Assembly (NCBI GenBank): GCA_964585685.1
Contig: CAZPEP010000026.1
Location: forward strand, 124,001-188,000
Reading direction: 5' to 3'
Length of the DNA stretch: 64,000 nucleotides
DNA from: JALHVH01 sp964585685
GTDB lineage: Bacteria; Acidobacteriota; Aminicenantia; Aminicenantales; Saccharicenantaceae
This document shows positions 33,863 to 41,798 of the stretch, one piece after another. Every line of letters begins with the position of its first letter. Within the stretch, counting starts at the first letter, position 1. Both the position numbers and the translations under genes were made by a program. Under the pieces are notes generated by a model. That model had not been told where the DNA came from. It ran no database searches and saw only the letters and a list, made by a program, of their open reading frames with translations.

Positions 33863-34990
33863 CTATCGTCTTTCGCCGCCCGCGGAGGCTTCTTTCCAGA
33901 CCAAACCGTCCTGCCGGATATGCCAGCTTTCACCGTCGTCGTTGCGGTAGACGGCCTCGAAGAGGCTGTCAGTGATCCGGATCGAAGGAGGATAGCTCCA
34001 ACCGTCCAGCCTCACCGATTTGTCGCCGGCGAGACCGAGGTCCCCGAGCTCCGTCGCGAACGCGCCGTCCGCGTCGCGATAGGCCAGCTCCCGGTAATAG
34101 ATCCGGCGCAGGGCCCATTTCACAGGCTCCTCGAAGGCGTCAGAGAACAATTCTTTCCCTTTGCCGACAACCTTGTCGGTGAATTCGACGAACCCCCACA
34201 TCTCGGGGTAATGGATATTGATGAGGCCCTGCGGAGACCAGACCCAGTTGTCCTCGAGGGAGGGCTTCCCACTCGCCGGATCGAGGGCCTTCACATAGGC
34301 GCCGTTCTCCACGGCGAGTCGATATTCTACGCGCGAAAAATTCATCCGCCATTGGTCCCCGGCGTCGGGGTGAGGCTTGTTGCCGGGCGCACACTCCCTA
34401 AGGACATCCCACGGCAGGGCCATTTCGACCAGCCATCCCTTATCCTTGTCCCTCGGCACGTTAAGCGTCCCGTTGACGGCGATCGCGGACTTCAGGCCCC
34501 GCATGTCCCAGGCGTTGACTGCCGCGGTCTCACCGTCGCGATAGGGCTGGTTGAGCAGGAGGTCCCAGATCGTGTTGAGGGCGTTGATCTCGAGCTCGTA
34601 GTAGTCGTGGGTATCGCCGTCGGGGTCGATGAAGACCTCGAAGCAGTTCTCCTCGAAGATGACGGAATCCCTATCCCGATATGTCGCCCAGACGTCCGGC
34701 TCCTCGAGCTCGGCGGCGACGTAGAAATACCGGTCGTCCCAGAGCATCTTGACGCGGGTCCGAAAGCGCGGCTTGGGCTTCCCCTCTCCCTCAATGTCGA
34801 CGAAGCTCTCTGTCCAGTCAGCCTTCTTCCACGAGGCCTCGTCGAGTCGCCCATCCATCTCCAGCGGTTTCTGGGCCCTGTAGCAGACATAGAAACGGGG
34901 ATCGAAGGGAATCTTCGGCTCGGGAACGCGGACATCCGCGGCAAGGGCGCTTCCCGCGCAGAACATCAGCGCGAACAATGCGGCGGGCAT
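33863..34990 (-). CDS. Secreted CBM9-like protein
   Basis: 375 residues. A signal peptide (MPAALFALMFCAGSALAA) is followed by a CBM9-like domain: YRAQKPLEMDGRLDEASW (quoted: MDGRLDEASWKKA), VKMLWDDRYFYVAAELEEPDVWA (quoted: LWDDRYFYVAA) and CFEVFIDPDGD. The second half continues the beta-rich pattern without a catalytic motif I recognise. Such proteins bind saccharides at the cell surface or in the periplasm. The ATG at 34990 has CGGAGG 6 nt upstream; an ATG 36 nt earlier lacks both ribosome site and a clean signal peptide. It precedes the serine hydrolase gene. Confidence 0.75.
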   Translation of the reverse strand: MPAALFALMFCAGSALAADVRVPEPKIPFDPRFYVCYRAQKPLEMDGRLDEASWKKADWTESFVDIEGEGKPKPRFRTRVKMLWDDRYFYVAAELEEPDVWATYRDRDSVIFEENCFEVFIDPDGDTHDYYELEINALNTIWDLLLNQPYRDGETAAVNAWDMRGLKSAIAVNGTLNVPRDKDKGWLVEMALPWDVLRECAPGNKPHPDAGDQWRMNFSRVEYRLAVENGAYVKALDPASGKPSLEDNWVWSPQGLINIHYPEMWGFVEFTDKVVGKGKELFSDAFEEPVKWALRRIYYRELAYRDADGAFATELGDLGLAGDKSVRLDGWSYPPSIRITDSLFEAVYRNDDGESWHIRQDGLVWKEASAGGERR

Positions 34991-35096
34991 GGTCTTCCTC
35001 CGGGTTGCGACGATGAATGCCGGCATGGGATCTCTAGGTTAGGATTGTGCCGCAGGGTTGTCAAGCCTCGCCTTTCGCGCGCTCTCCCGTCCCCCC

Positions 35097-35624
35097 TCAG
35101 CCGAAATCCATGTATTCCACCGTGTTCCCGCACCGGGCGAGGAACCTCTCGAAATCCCCGAAAGAGATCTCCAGAGTGGCCGTATTGACGTTGGGGTGGA
35201 AGTTCACTTTTACAGCGGTCTTAAGCCCGGCGTCTACGACGACACGGACCTCTTTTCCCCTGTCGTGGATGAGCCCGAACGGCGAGACCGAGCCCGCTTC
35301 AAGTCCCAGGTATTTCTTCAGGCGCTCCGGCGAGGCGAAGCTAAGGCGGTCCTCCCCGATCGTCCGGGTCAGGTCCTTGAGATCGACCCGCCGGGACGCT
35401 TCGGCGACGATGAGGTAATGACGGTTCCCTTTGTTGTTGCGCAGGAAGAGGTTTTTGCAATGGGCACCGCGCAGGCTCCCCCAATGCTTCTCGGCCTCGG
35501 CAACCGTTGCGACCGGGGGATGCCCGTAACGGACGTAGGGAACACCCATCTCCTCAAGAAAACGCAAGACCTCGTCCTCGGCGACGGTCAGGGACGAATC
35601 CCCAGTCCGGCGGTCATCGATCAT
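35097..35624 (-). CDS. YbaK/ProX-type aminoacyl-tRNA(Pro) deacylase
   Basis: 175 residues. Free-standing editing domain of the prolyl-tRNA synthetase insertion type: VPYVRYGHPPVATVAEAEKH (quoted: YGHPPVATVAEA), KNLFLRNNKGNRHYL, and GSVSPFGLIHD with NPNVN-like FHPNVNTATLEI match the ProX/PrdX group that hydrolyses Ala-tRNA(Pro) or Cys-tRNA(Pro). The lysine of CKNLFL is the conserved one. The start at 35624 has GGGAGG 7 nt upstream; the longer frame has none. It is divergent from the OYE-type gene. A tRNA-Pro gene lies 19 kb away, without obvious link. Confidence 0.85.
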   Translation of the reverse strand: MIDDRRTGDSSLTVAEDEVLRFLEEMGVPYVRYGHPPVATVAEAEKHWGSLRGAHCKNLFLRNNKGNRHYLIVAEASRRVDLKDLTRTIGEDRLSFASPERLKKYLGLEAGSVSPFGLIHDRGKEVRVVVDAGLKTAVKVNFHPNVNTATLEISFGDFERFLARCGNTVEYMDFG

Positions 35625-35800
35625 TCCAGCCTCCCCGACGTCGGTATTCTTTCCTGAACTGCAGCCCGTTCCTCTATCGGCGGCTTCGAGGTTCGAGCAG
35701 GTCAACCATAGAAGCGGTCATTAAGACGTCCGCCGTTCCTTGGATATTTCTTATGCCGAAGCGGGCAGCGAAGTCAATATGGACCATCGGGACGCGGGGC

Positions 35801-35829
35801 GTGACCCGGCCCGCGATTTTAGATACAAT
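35801..35829 (+). promoter_or_regulatory. Leaderless-type promoter for the OYE-type gene
   Basis: GTGACC (35801-35806), a 17-nt spacer and TACAAT (35824-35829), then 6 nt and the ATG at 35836. There is no room for a Shine-Dalgarno sequence. Confidence 0.55.
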
Positions 35830-35835
35830 TGTCGC

Positions 35836-36930
35836 ATGAACGAAGGAACCGCCGGATCCGTGCTTCTCACGCCCCTTGCCCTGGGCTCCCTGACCCTCCC
35901 CAACCGTTTCGTCCGCTCGGCGACCCAGGAATACATGGCCCGGGACGACGGCGAGGTCACGGATAGGCAGGTCGGCCTCTTCCAGGCCCTCGCCGAGGGC
36001 GAGGTCGGCCTGATCATCACGGGACACGCCTACGTCCATCCCCTGGGCAAGGCGGGGCCGAACCAGACCGCCATCTTCGAGGACCGGTTCGTCCCGGGGC
36101 TCACGCGCATCGCCCGAGCCGCGCACGGCGGCTCCTCCAAGATATTCGCCCAGCTCGCCCACGCGGGGCGTCAGACGAAAAAAAGATATGCCGGCGGGAC
36201 GCCCGTCTCGCCCTCCGCCGTCCCCGACCCGGTGTCGAAGGTCACCCCCAGGGAAATGACAGCCGGGGAGATCGAGGCCTTGATCGCGGATTTCGTCCGG
36301 GCGGGGCTCCGGGCCCGCGATGCCGGTTTCGACGGCGTCCAGCTTCATGCCGCCCACGGCTATCTGCTCAGCTCCTTCCTCTCTCCCCGCACGAACCGCA
36401 GGACGGACGGCTGGGGCGGCCCCCTCGCGAACCGGGTCCGCGTCACCGTTGAGATCCTCAGGGGTCTCAAGACCGGGGCGGGAAAGAATTTCCCGGTGAT
36501 GGCCAAGCTCAACACGACGGACTTCCTGGAAAACGGCCTCTCGCTTGACGACGCCGTCGCGGCCGCCCGGATCCTCGAAGCCGAGGGGCTCGACGGCATC
36601 GAGGTGAGCGGCGGCATGGCCGAGTCCGGAAAGGGCTCGGTCTGGACGGGCCTCCGCGTCGAGGCGGACGAGGGTTATTTCGTGGAGAATGCCGCGGCCG
36701 TCAAGCGGGCCGTCCGCATCCCTGTCTCGGGGCTGGGCGGGATCCGGACGCTGGCCGCCGCCGAAAGATTCGTGGCCGAAGGACGCGCGGACCTCGTCTC
36801 GATGAGCCGGCCTTTCATCCGCGACCCATTTCTTGTCCGGAGGTTCCGGGAAGGGACCGTCGACAGGTCCGAATGCATCTCCTGCAACAAGTGTTTCAAC
36901 CTGCGCGGCATCCGTTGCGCCCAGATATGA
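35836..36930 (+). CDS. NADH:flavin oxidoreductase, Old Yellow Enzyme family
   Basis: 364 residues forming one FMN-binding TIM barrel. Family motifs are LTLPNRFVRSATQEY, QLAHAGRQT, FDGVQLHAAHGYLLSSFLSP and VSGLGGIRT with the phosphate-binding loop. The C-terminus adds CISCNKCFNLRGIRC, which looks like the [4Fe-4S] ligand set of 2,4-dienoyl-CoA reductases, but the protein stops there and lacks their second FAD/NAD domain. It should reduce an activated double bond. The ATG at 35836 starts 6 nt after a -10 box; an upstream in-frame ATG lies before the promoter. The EamA exporter gene overlaps its stop (ATGA). Confidence 0.88.
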   Translation: MNEGTAGSVLLTPLALGSLTLPNRFVRSATQEYMARDDGEVTDRQVGLFQALAEGEVGLIITGHAYVHPLGKAGPNQTAIFEDRFVPGLTRIARAAHGGSSKIFAQLAHAGRQTKKRYAGGTPVSPSAVPDPVSKVTPREMTAGEIEALIADFVRAGLRARDAGFDGVQLHAAHGYLLSSFLSPRTNRRTDGWGGPLANRVRVTVEILRGLKTGAGKNFPVMAKLNTTDFLENGLSLDDAVAAARILEAEGLDGIEVSGGMAESGKGSVWTGLRVEADEGYFVENAAAVKRAVRIPVSGLGGIRTLAAAERFVAEGRADLVSMSRPFIRDPFLVRRFREGTVDRSECISCNKCFNLRGIRCAQI

Positions 36931-38000
36931 GTACGCGGCCTTTCGTCCCGATCTTGTTTTCGGCCGTCGCTTTCGGCCTGAGCATTCCCCTATCCAAGAT
37001 ACTCCTCAAGGATATCCCCCCGGTTTCGCTGGCGGGGCTCCTCTATGTCGGGGCTTTCGCCGGTCTGACCTTATATTCCGGCGCGCGGGCGATCCTCGCC
37101 CGTGGGCGAAGTGCGGACGCCGGCCGCCGTTTCGAGCCCCTCTCCGCGTCGGACATCCCCCGGCTCGCCGGGGCCATCGTTTCCGGCGGGGTTATCGGGC
37201 CCGTTTGCCTGATGGAGGGACTGCGCAGGACTTCAGGCGCCTCGGCTTCGCTCCTTCTCAACCTCGAGGGGCTTGCCACCGCTCTCCTCGCCGTCCTTCT
37301 TTTCCGCGAGCCGGCCAGGAAAAGAACGTGGATAGCCCTGGCCGCCATGACCGCCGCCGGTGTCCTCACAACCTGGGACCCGGCGGGCGGAAGGATCGAG
37401 GCCCTGGGTCCCCTGCTCGTCCTTGCCGCCATGATATGCTGGGGACTGGACAACAACCTGACCCGCAACATCTCGGACAAGGACCCGGTCGTCATCTCTA
37501 GGATCAAGGGGATCGCGGCAGGGGTGTTTTCCCTGGCGCTGGCGTTCGCCGTCGGGGAGCGCCTCCGCGTCTCGCCAGGGCTCGCCGTCGCCCTGGGCGT
37601 CGGGGCCGTCTGTTACGGGTTTAGCCTTGTGCTGTTCATCGAGTCGCTCCGACGTATCGGCGCCTTTCGAACCGGCGCATTCTTCAGCCTAGCCCCTTTC
37701 GCGGGCGCCGCGGCCTCGCTCCTGTTTCTCGGAGAGCCCCTCGCGTGGACCGTCGGACCGGCGGCGGCCCTCATGGCAGCCGGGGCCTTCCTTATCGCGG
37801 GGGAAAAACACGTCCATGTCCATTCCCACCGACTTCTGACCCACACGCATACCCACGTCCACGGCGACCTCCACCACGACCACCCCCACCCTGGGATCTC
37901 GGAAGAGCCCCATGGCCACAGGCACGTTCATCCTGAACGGGAGCACGCCCACGGCCATTGGCCGGACGCGCACCACCGCCACGGGCATGAAGGGTCATAG
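36927..38000 (+). CDS. EamA/DMT-family transporter with His-rich C-terminal tail
   Basis: 357 residues. About ten hydrophobic helices in two EamA repeats (LFSAVAFGLSIPLSKILLKD and SLVLFIESLRRIGAFRTGAF), the drug/metabolite transporter fold. The last 65 residues are a cytosolic tail of repeated HxH units (KHVHVHSH, THTHTHVHGD, HHDHPH, HGHRHVH, HAHGHW), likely to bind Zn, Ni, Co or Cu ions. Normal EamA proteins lack this. It may be a metal exporter or sense metal to gate transport. The start overlaps the OYE stop by ATGA, so the two are co-translated; what links a flavin reductase to it is not clear. Confidence 0.85.
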   Translation: MSTRPFVPILFSAVAFGLSIPLSKILLKDIPPVSLAGLLYVGAFAGLTLYSGARAILARGRSADAGRRFEPLSASDIPRLAGAIVSGGVIGPVCLMEGLRRTSGASASLLLNLEGLATALLAVLLFREPARKRTWIALAAMTAAGVLTTWDPAGGRIEALGPLLVLAAMICWGLDNNLTRNISDKDPVVISRIKGIAAGVFSLALAFAVGERLRVSPGLAVALGVGAVCYGFSLVLFIESLRRIGAFRTGAFFSLAPFAGAAASLLFLGEPLAWTVGPAAALMAAGAFLIAGEKHVHVHSHRLLTHTHTHVHGDLHHDHPHPGISEEPHGHRHVHPEREHAHGHWPDAHHRHGHEGS

Positions 38001-38039
38001 GCTTTTAACGAGCGGCGGCCGGGATGAAGGCCGGCCGGT

Positions 38040-39107
38040 CTACGGTTTCATGAGATCGCGGTGAGCGGCCTCCATCAGGATGAAAAAGGCCTGGCCTTCG
38101 GTCGCCGTCCCGGGAGCCTCGAACGTCGGCGAGCCGCAGACGTCTCGGACGAGGCCCAGGCGGTCCACCTTCGAGCGCGCGGCATCGCGCATCTTGTCGG
38201 CAAGGGTCCTATAAGAGGCGTCGAAACGCCCGCCCTTGAGCCCGCGGTATATGGTGTAGGCCATGATTTGGGTGAGATTCGTCTCGACGAACGACTTCGG
38301 GTCGTCGACGACGTCGTGGAAGAAACCGTCAGGCCGTAGCCAGGCGAGACATCCGTCGACAGTGTCTTTGATATAGGAGGCCACTTTCGCCCTTTCGGCC
38401 GCCATCGGAGCCGGCATCGCCTTGAGGACGCGGGTCATTCCCGCCGCCGCCCAGCCGTTGCCGACCCCCCAGAACGCCTTCCGGCCGAAGTCCTTCTTCG
38501 CATCGTCCCAGATGTGCGAGAAGAGCTTCTTTTCCCCGTTCCAGAGGAGCCGCCGGAATCCCTCGATCTGCTTCAGCGCTTCGTCCGGCCGCCCGGCGAC
38601 GGCGAGGAACGGGGGCGCCATGTACATCGAATCGATCCAGACCTGCGGCCTGTCGTCGATGTGATAAAGGGTCCCGTCCCCGGTCTTGGGCGCCTTGTTG
38701 AGAAAATAGTCCAGCATCCGGTCCGCGCCCGCCTTGAGGGCCGGGTCCCCCGTGACCTTGGCGGCGTAGAGGACGGCCTCGCCGTTCGAACCGGGATCCG
38801 TGACCCCGTGATTGTCGTTGATCTGGCCGAGTCTTCCGTCCTCGCTGATCCGAAGGACGGCCTCATTGGCCATCAGGACGACGAGGTCCTGATCCCCCCA
38901 CTCCAGGATTGCCTGGGCGGCGGTCCCCTGCTCCCAGGCCATCCTCTGCATGGACAACATGGCGATCTTGACCTTATCGACCACGGGGTCGGACCAGGCG
39001 GTCGAAGCCGCGGACTTGTCTTCGGCCCGGAGCTTCGAACCGCCCAAAGATAGGCCCGCGGCTCCCCCGCAGGCCAGCGTGTTCCTGATGAAATCCCTTC
39101 TTTCCAC
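38040..39107 (-). CDS. Exported glycoside hydrolase, family 88/105 type
   Basis: 355 residues. Twin-arginine-like signal (RRDFIRNTLACGGAAGLSLGG). The body is an (alpha/alpha)6 barrel with motifs of unsaturated glucuronyl/rhamnogalacturonyl hydrolases: WEQGTAAQAILEWGD, PQVWIDSMYMAPPFLA (with the catalytic Asp in WID) and FWGVGNGWAAAGMTR. These enzymes cleave unsaturated uronic acids left by polysaccharide lyases. Start is the GTG at 39107 with GGAGGAGGG upstream; the longer frame has no ribosome site. A TATAAT on this strand at 39181-39186 is a possible promoter. Convergent with the EamA gene, divergent from the aminotransferase gene. Confidence 0.8.
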   Translation of the reverse strand: MERRDFIRNTLACGGAAGLSLGGSKLRAEDKSAASTAWSDPVVDKVKIAMLSMQRMAWEQGTAAQAILEWGDQDLVVLMANEAVLRISEDGRLGQINDNHGVTDPGSNGEAVLYAAKVTGDPALKAGADRMLDYFLNKAPKTGDGTLYHIDDRPQVWIDSMYMAPPFLAVAGRPDEALKQIEGFRRLLWNGEKKLFSHIWDDAKKDFGRKAFWGVGNGWAAAGMTRVLKAMPAPMAAERAKVASYIKDTVDGCLAWLRPDGFFHDVVDDPKSFVETNLTQIMAYTIYRGLKGGRFDASYRTLADKMRDAARSKVDRLGLVRDVCGSPTFEAPGTATEGQAFFILMEAAHRDLMKP

Positions 39108-39180
39108 GCTCCCTCCTCCGGACTCCCGAAGGCCCGGGCTTTGCCGGGCCCTTCGTTTAAGGTGACTCGGACGGTGGATG

Positions 39181-39209
39181 ATTATAATCGATAAACCTTC
39201 GCTGGTCGA
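39181..39209 (-). promoter_or_regulatory. Possible promoter of the GH88/105-type gene
   Basis: TCGACC (39204-39209), a 17-nt spacer and TATAAT (39181-39186). The palindromic ATTATAAT could serve either strand. The leader would be about 68 nt. Confidence 0.4.
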
Positions 39210-39253
39210 CATTTAAACCGCAACTCCCGCTTTCCCTGGATACGGAGGATATG

Positions 39254-39259
39254 TATAAT
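39254..39259 (+). promoter_or_regulatory. -10 box of the class IV aminotransferase gene
   Basis: A perfect TATAAT 34 nt before the ATG at 39293, giving a leader of about 27 nt with AAGGAGAT. The matching -35 (TTTCCC, 39231-39236) is weak. Confidence 0.5.
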
Positions 39260-39292
39260 GGGCCTTCAACGTCACCGTCAAGGAGATCCGTC

Positions 39293-40381
39293 ATGGCGAG
39301 ATTCGAGGGAGTGAAATGGATGTCCCTGCAGATGCGCTACCTCCTCCCGGACAAGCGGTTCGAGATGTTCGAGAGCGAGGCGAAGGTGTACGCGATGTCC
39401 CGGTCCATCCAATATTCCATGTTCCTCTGCTTCGAAGGGATCCGCTTCCACGTTAAGAAGAACGCGGGAGGCGGGCTGGGCGTGACCTTAGTCAACTGGC
39501 ACCGGAACCTCGAGCGGTTCCGCCGCGGGATCGCATTCAACCTCGGACAGAGCCAGCAGGAATGGATTCCGTCGGCCGAGGAACTGGAAGCCGTCTTCAT
39601 CCACAAGTACTTCAAGGACCCCGCCATCCGCCCTTTCCTCGAAGAGATGGCCGCCCTGGACGCCCAGGGATACCTCCGCCCGTTCACAGTCGACGAGGAA
39701 CATTCGATGGGCGTCACGTTCCCCAACCAGCCCGCCATCCGCGCCCTGGCCTGCCGCTACGATCAGTATCTTGGCGAGCCGTTCTGCGGCGTCGTCATCC
39801 CCCACCTCGTCCGGGCGATGGGCGTCAACGGGACGGGGTGCCTGAAGCTCGGCATCAACTACCTGATCAGCGTCAAGGCCATCGACGAGGCCAAGAAGAT
39901 CGTCCCCGAAGCCGCCGCGGCCCTGTTCCTGGACGATAACCCCCAGGGTAGGCTCGAAGACAGGACGATCACGGAATGGGATTCCTCATGCTGCCTGTTC
40001 GGCCTCCGCGACGGATCCGTCGTCAAGATCCCGGAGAGCAACCTCATTCTACCCTCGGTGACCATCCAGGGCATCACTGCGATCCTCAAAGAGATGGGCG
40101 TCAAGGTCCACGAGCGCCACGTAACGTACGGGCAGCTCATGGATTGGGTCCGGACGGATCAGCTCGTCACGGTCTGCAGCGTCGGGACGGCGGGCATCCT
40201 GAACCGGTGCACCAAGCTCTTCCTCACGGACAACGACTTGCGGATCGTCGCCACCCATGTTCCAGACGAGGGGCATCCCGTTTATGCCAAGCTTCGTGAG
40301 GCCCGCACCTATTACTGGGACATCTATAAGGAGAAGGTTCGGCTCCCGGCCGGCATAACCCTCCATAAATACGTCCTGTAA
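39293..40381 (+). CDS. Class IV (IlvE-like) PLP-dependent aminotransferase
   Basis: 362 residues, fold type IV. The catalytic Lys is in GCLKLGINYL (near residue 184), and SVGTAGILNRC near the C-terminus replaces the usual phosphate-binding turn of branched-chain aminotransferases. The N-terminal FEGIRFHVK corresponds to the FEGI(R/K) motif. It should transfer the amino group of a branched-chain or related amino acid to 2-oxoglutarate. Sequence around the cofactor is divergent, so the true substrate may differ. The ATG at 39293 has AAGGAGAT 6 nt upstream. Single gene, convergent with the small hypothetical at 40478. Confidence 0.82.
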   Translation: MARFEGVKWMSLQMRYLLPDKRFEMFESEAKVYAMSRSIQYSMFLCFEGIRFHVKKNAGGGLGVTLVNWHRNLERFRRGIAFNLGQSQQEWIPSAEELEAVFIHKYFKDPAIRPFLEEMAALDAQGYLRPFTVDEEHSMGVTFPNQPAIRALACRYDQYLGEPFCGVVIPHLVRAMGVNGTGCLKLGINYLISVKAIDEAKKIVPEAAAALFLDDNPQGRLEDRTITEWDSSCCLFGLRDGSVVKIPESNLILPSVTIQGITAILKEMGVKVHERHVTYGQLMDWVRTDQLVTVCSVGTAGILNRCTKLFLTDNDLRIVATHVPDEGHPVYAKLREARTYYWDIYKEKVRLPAGITLHKYVL

Positions 40382-40477
40382 TCGACTCTCCTGATTCTCG
40401 GGCTTGTCGCCGTGCTCGATAGGCTTCCGAATGGCCGTCCGGGCAGAATCGTTCGCGTACTTGGCGATGCCTCCGGT

Positions 40478-40759
40478 TCATTCGATAAGGCCCATCTTTC
40501 TAAGGGCCCGTTCCGCCCTGTCGCCCGGGGGCGCGTCCTCGGGCAGGTAGAGCATGACACCGTTCTTAACCGGGCGGATAACGAGCCGCCCGGCCCCCGC
40601 AAACTCCGTAGTGACCTTGACCGGATCCGCGCCCTCGAAGTACTTCTTGAAGGCCTCGTTGAAGCCGCTGTAAACCGAATGGATGCCCTTGAAGTTGGCG
40701 TTCCGGAGCCTGACGACGGCCAGCCTGATGAACTCCTCGTGGTTCAGGATATCAGTCAT
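40478..40759 (-). CDS. Small hypothetical protein
   Basis: 93 residues, mixed helix and strand (EEFIRLAVVRLRNANFKGIH, SGFNEAFKKYFEGADP, RLVIRPVKNGVMLYLPEDAPPG in part). No signal peptide or Cys motif. No family is recognised. The start at 40759 has a strong AAGGAGGG site 4 nt before ATG; the upstream part of the frame lacks one. The 235-nt region to the next gene contains a possible gene remnant. Confidence 0.65.
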   Translation of the reverse strand: MTDILNHEEFIRLAVVRLRNANFKGIHSVYSGFNEAFKKYFEGADPVKVTTEFAGAGRLVIRPVKNGVMLYLPEDAPPGDRAERALRKMGLIE

Positions 40760-40789
40760 GTTCCCTCCTTTTCTAAGACACTTGATAGA

Positions 40790-40937
40790 CGCCCCGGGCC
40801 GGAGATTTTTCTCACCGGCATCGATCCGCTTCTCGCCTCCGGCTGGATCGCCCAGCATGGCGGGGCCAAGGGCTCACGCTTCCGGTGCTTCAGCCAATTC
40901 CACCCCGGCAATGGCACCCGTCTCGTGATCATGACCT
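40790..40937 (+). pseudogene. Possible remnant of a serine-hydrolase C-terminus
   Basis: The plus strand reads (no stop) FLTGIDPLLASGWIAQHGG then SQFHPGNGTRLVIMTYG. The HGG and the FHPGNG..LVI.TYG pattern resembles the end of beta-lactamase-family esterases. There is no start, ribosome site or rest of the gene, so if real it is a fossil. It is the only thing seen in 40760-40994. Confidence 0.25.
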
Positions 40938-40994
40938 ATGGGCTAGGCGGGAGAACCTGTGTACCCAGAACGGCTTCCTTTGCGAGAGGAGGAC

Positions 40995-41726
40995 TCACAT
41001 CCTCCAAGTCCCCGCAACGATGAGATTCGTTCCGGTGACGGCTCCAGCCTCTTCGGAGGCCAGGAAGGCAACGGCTTCGGCGACGTCGGCGAACTTCCCG
41101 ATCATGGCAGGAGGGATCTTCCCCGGCGGCAAAAAGCCGCCTTCCATGAGCCCCGGAGAGACCATGTTGACCGTGACCCCGTTCGCGACCTCGGACACGG
41201 CGACCGTTCGGGTCAGGATCAGCAAGCCGGTCTTGGCGATGGCGTAGGGCGCGATGGTCGGGAACGAACCAAGTTGTTCGGCCCGGCTGTAACCGATATT
41301 GATCACTCTCCCCCACCCGCGACTCCGCATGCCCGGCAGAGCCGCCTTCATACAGAAGTAGGCGCTCTCCAGAACCCCGCGGAACATCGCGTCCCAGTCC
41401 CCGCCGGTAAGCTCCTGCCACGGTTTGACGAGAAAGGGCCCGACGTTATTGACCAGGACGTCGAGCCGTCCGAACGCCTCTTCAACCTTCCGGACCAGGT
41501 CGGCCGCCCCGCCCTCGTCCGTGAGGTCGGCGCTAAACGACGCGGCGCGCTTCCCTAGGTGCTCGATCTCCGCGACCATTTCCCCGGCCTCTTTCGAAGA
41601 ACCCCGATAATGGACGGCAACGCCTGAAACCCGGCGCGAGAGAGCAAGGGCAATTGCACGCCCCATGCCCTTCGCCGCGCCAGTGACAAGAGCCACACAG
41701 CCGGCCTTTACAGGTTCGTCCTTCAT
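40995..41726 (-). CDS. Short-chain dehydrogenase/reductase
   Basis: 243 residues, classical SDR length. The cofactor loop is TGAAKGMGRA, followed by LVNNVGPF (NNxG). The catalytic set is Ser in INIGYS and YAIAK (Tyr-x3-Lys). The C-terminal AVAFLASEEAGAVTGTNLIVAGTW is typical of FabG-like reductases (quoted in part). The HYRGSS after strand 2 favours NADPH. The substrate cannot be told. A GGAGGG site precedes the ATG by 5 nt. It lies 72 nt downstream of the histidine ammonia-lyase gene on the same strand, so they may be co-transcribed. Confidence 0.88.
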   Translation of the reverse strand: MKDEPVKAGCVALVTGAAKGMGRAIALALSRRVSGVAVHYRGSSKEAGEMVAEIEHLGKRAASFSADLTDEGGAADLVRKVEEAFGRLDVLVNNVGPFLVKPWQELTGGDWDAMFRGVLESAYFCMKAALPGMRSRGWGRVINIGYSRAEQLGSFPTIAPYAIAKTGLLILTRTVAVSEVANGVTVNMVSPGLMEGGFLPPGKIPPAMIGKFADVAEAVAFLASEEAGAVTGTNLIVAGTWRM

Positions 41727-41798
41727 TCGCCCTCCATCCCGGGCTAGAACCGACCAGGGCTTTTGTCCATTTTCCTGCCTCGCGTTTTTCGCTCTTGC

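Noticed and set aside
32720..35188. An open plus-strand frame of more than 800 codons
   Set aside because: It lies opposite the serine hydrolase and CBM9-like genes, which have signal peptides, motifs and ribosome sites. Long antisense frames are common in such GC-rich DNA (also near 1944-3304, 3840-4757, 6499-7506, 11855-12445, 50664-51965).
38001..38039. GC-rich inverted sequence (GGCCGG...CCGGCC) between convergent genes
   Set aside because: Short, overlapping GGCC repeats without a T-run; too weak to call a terminator.
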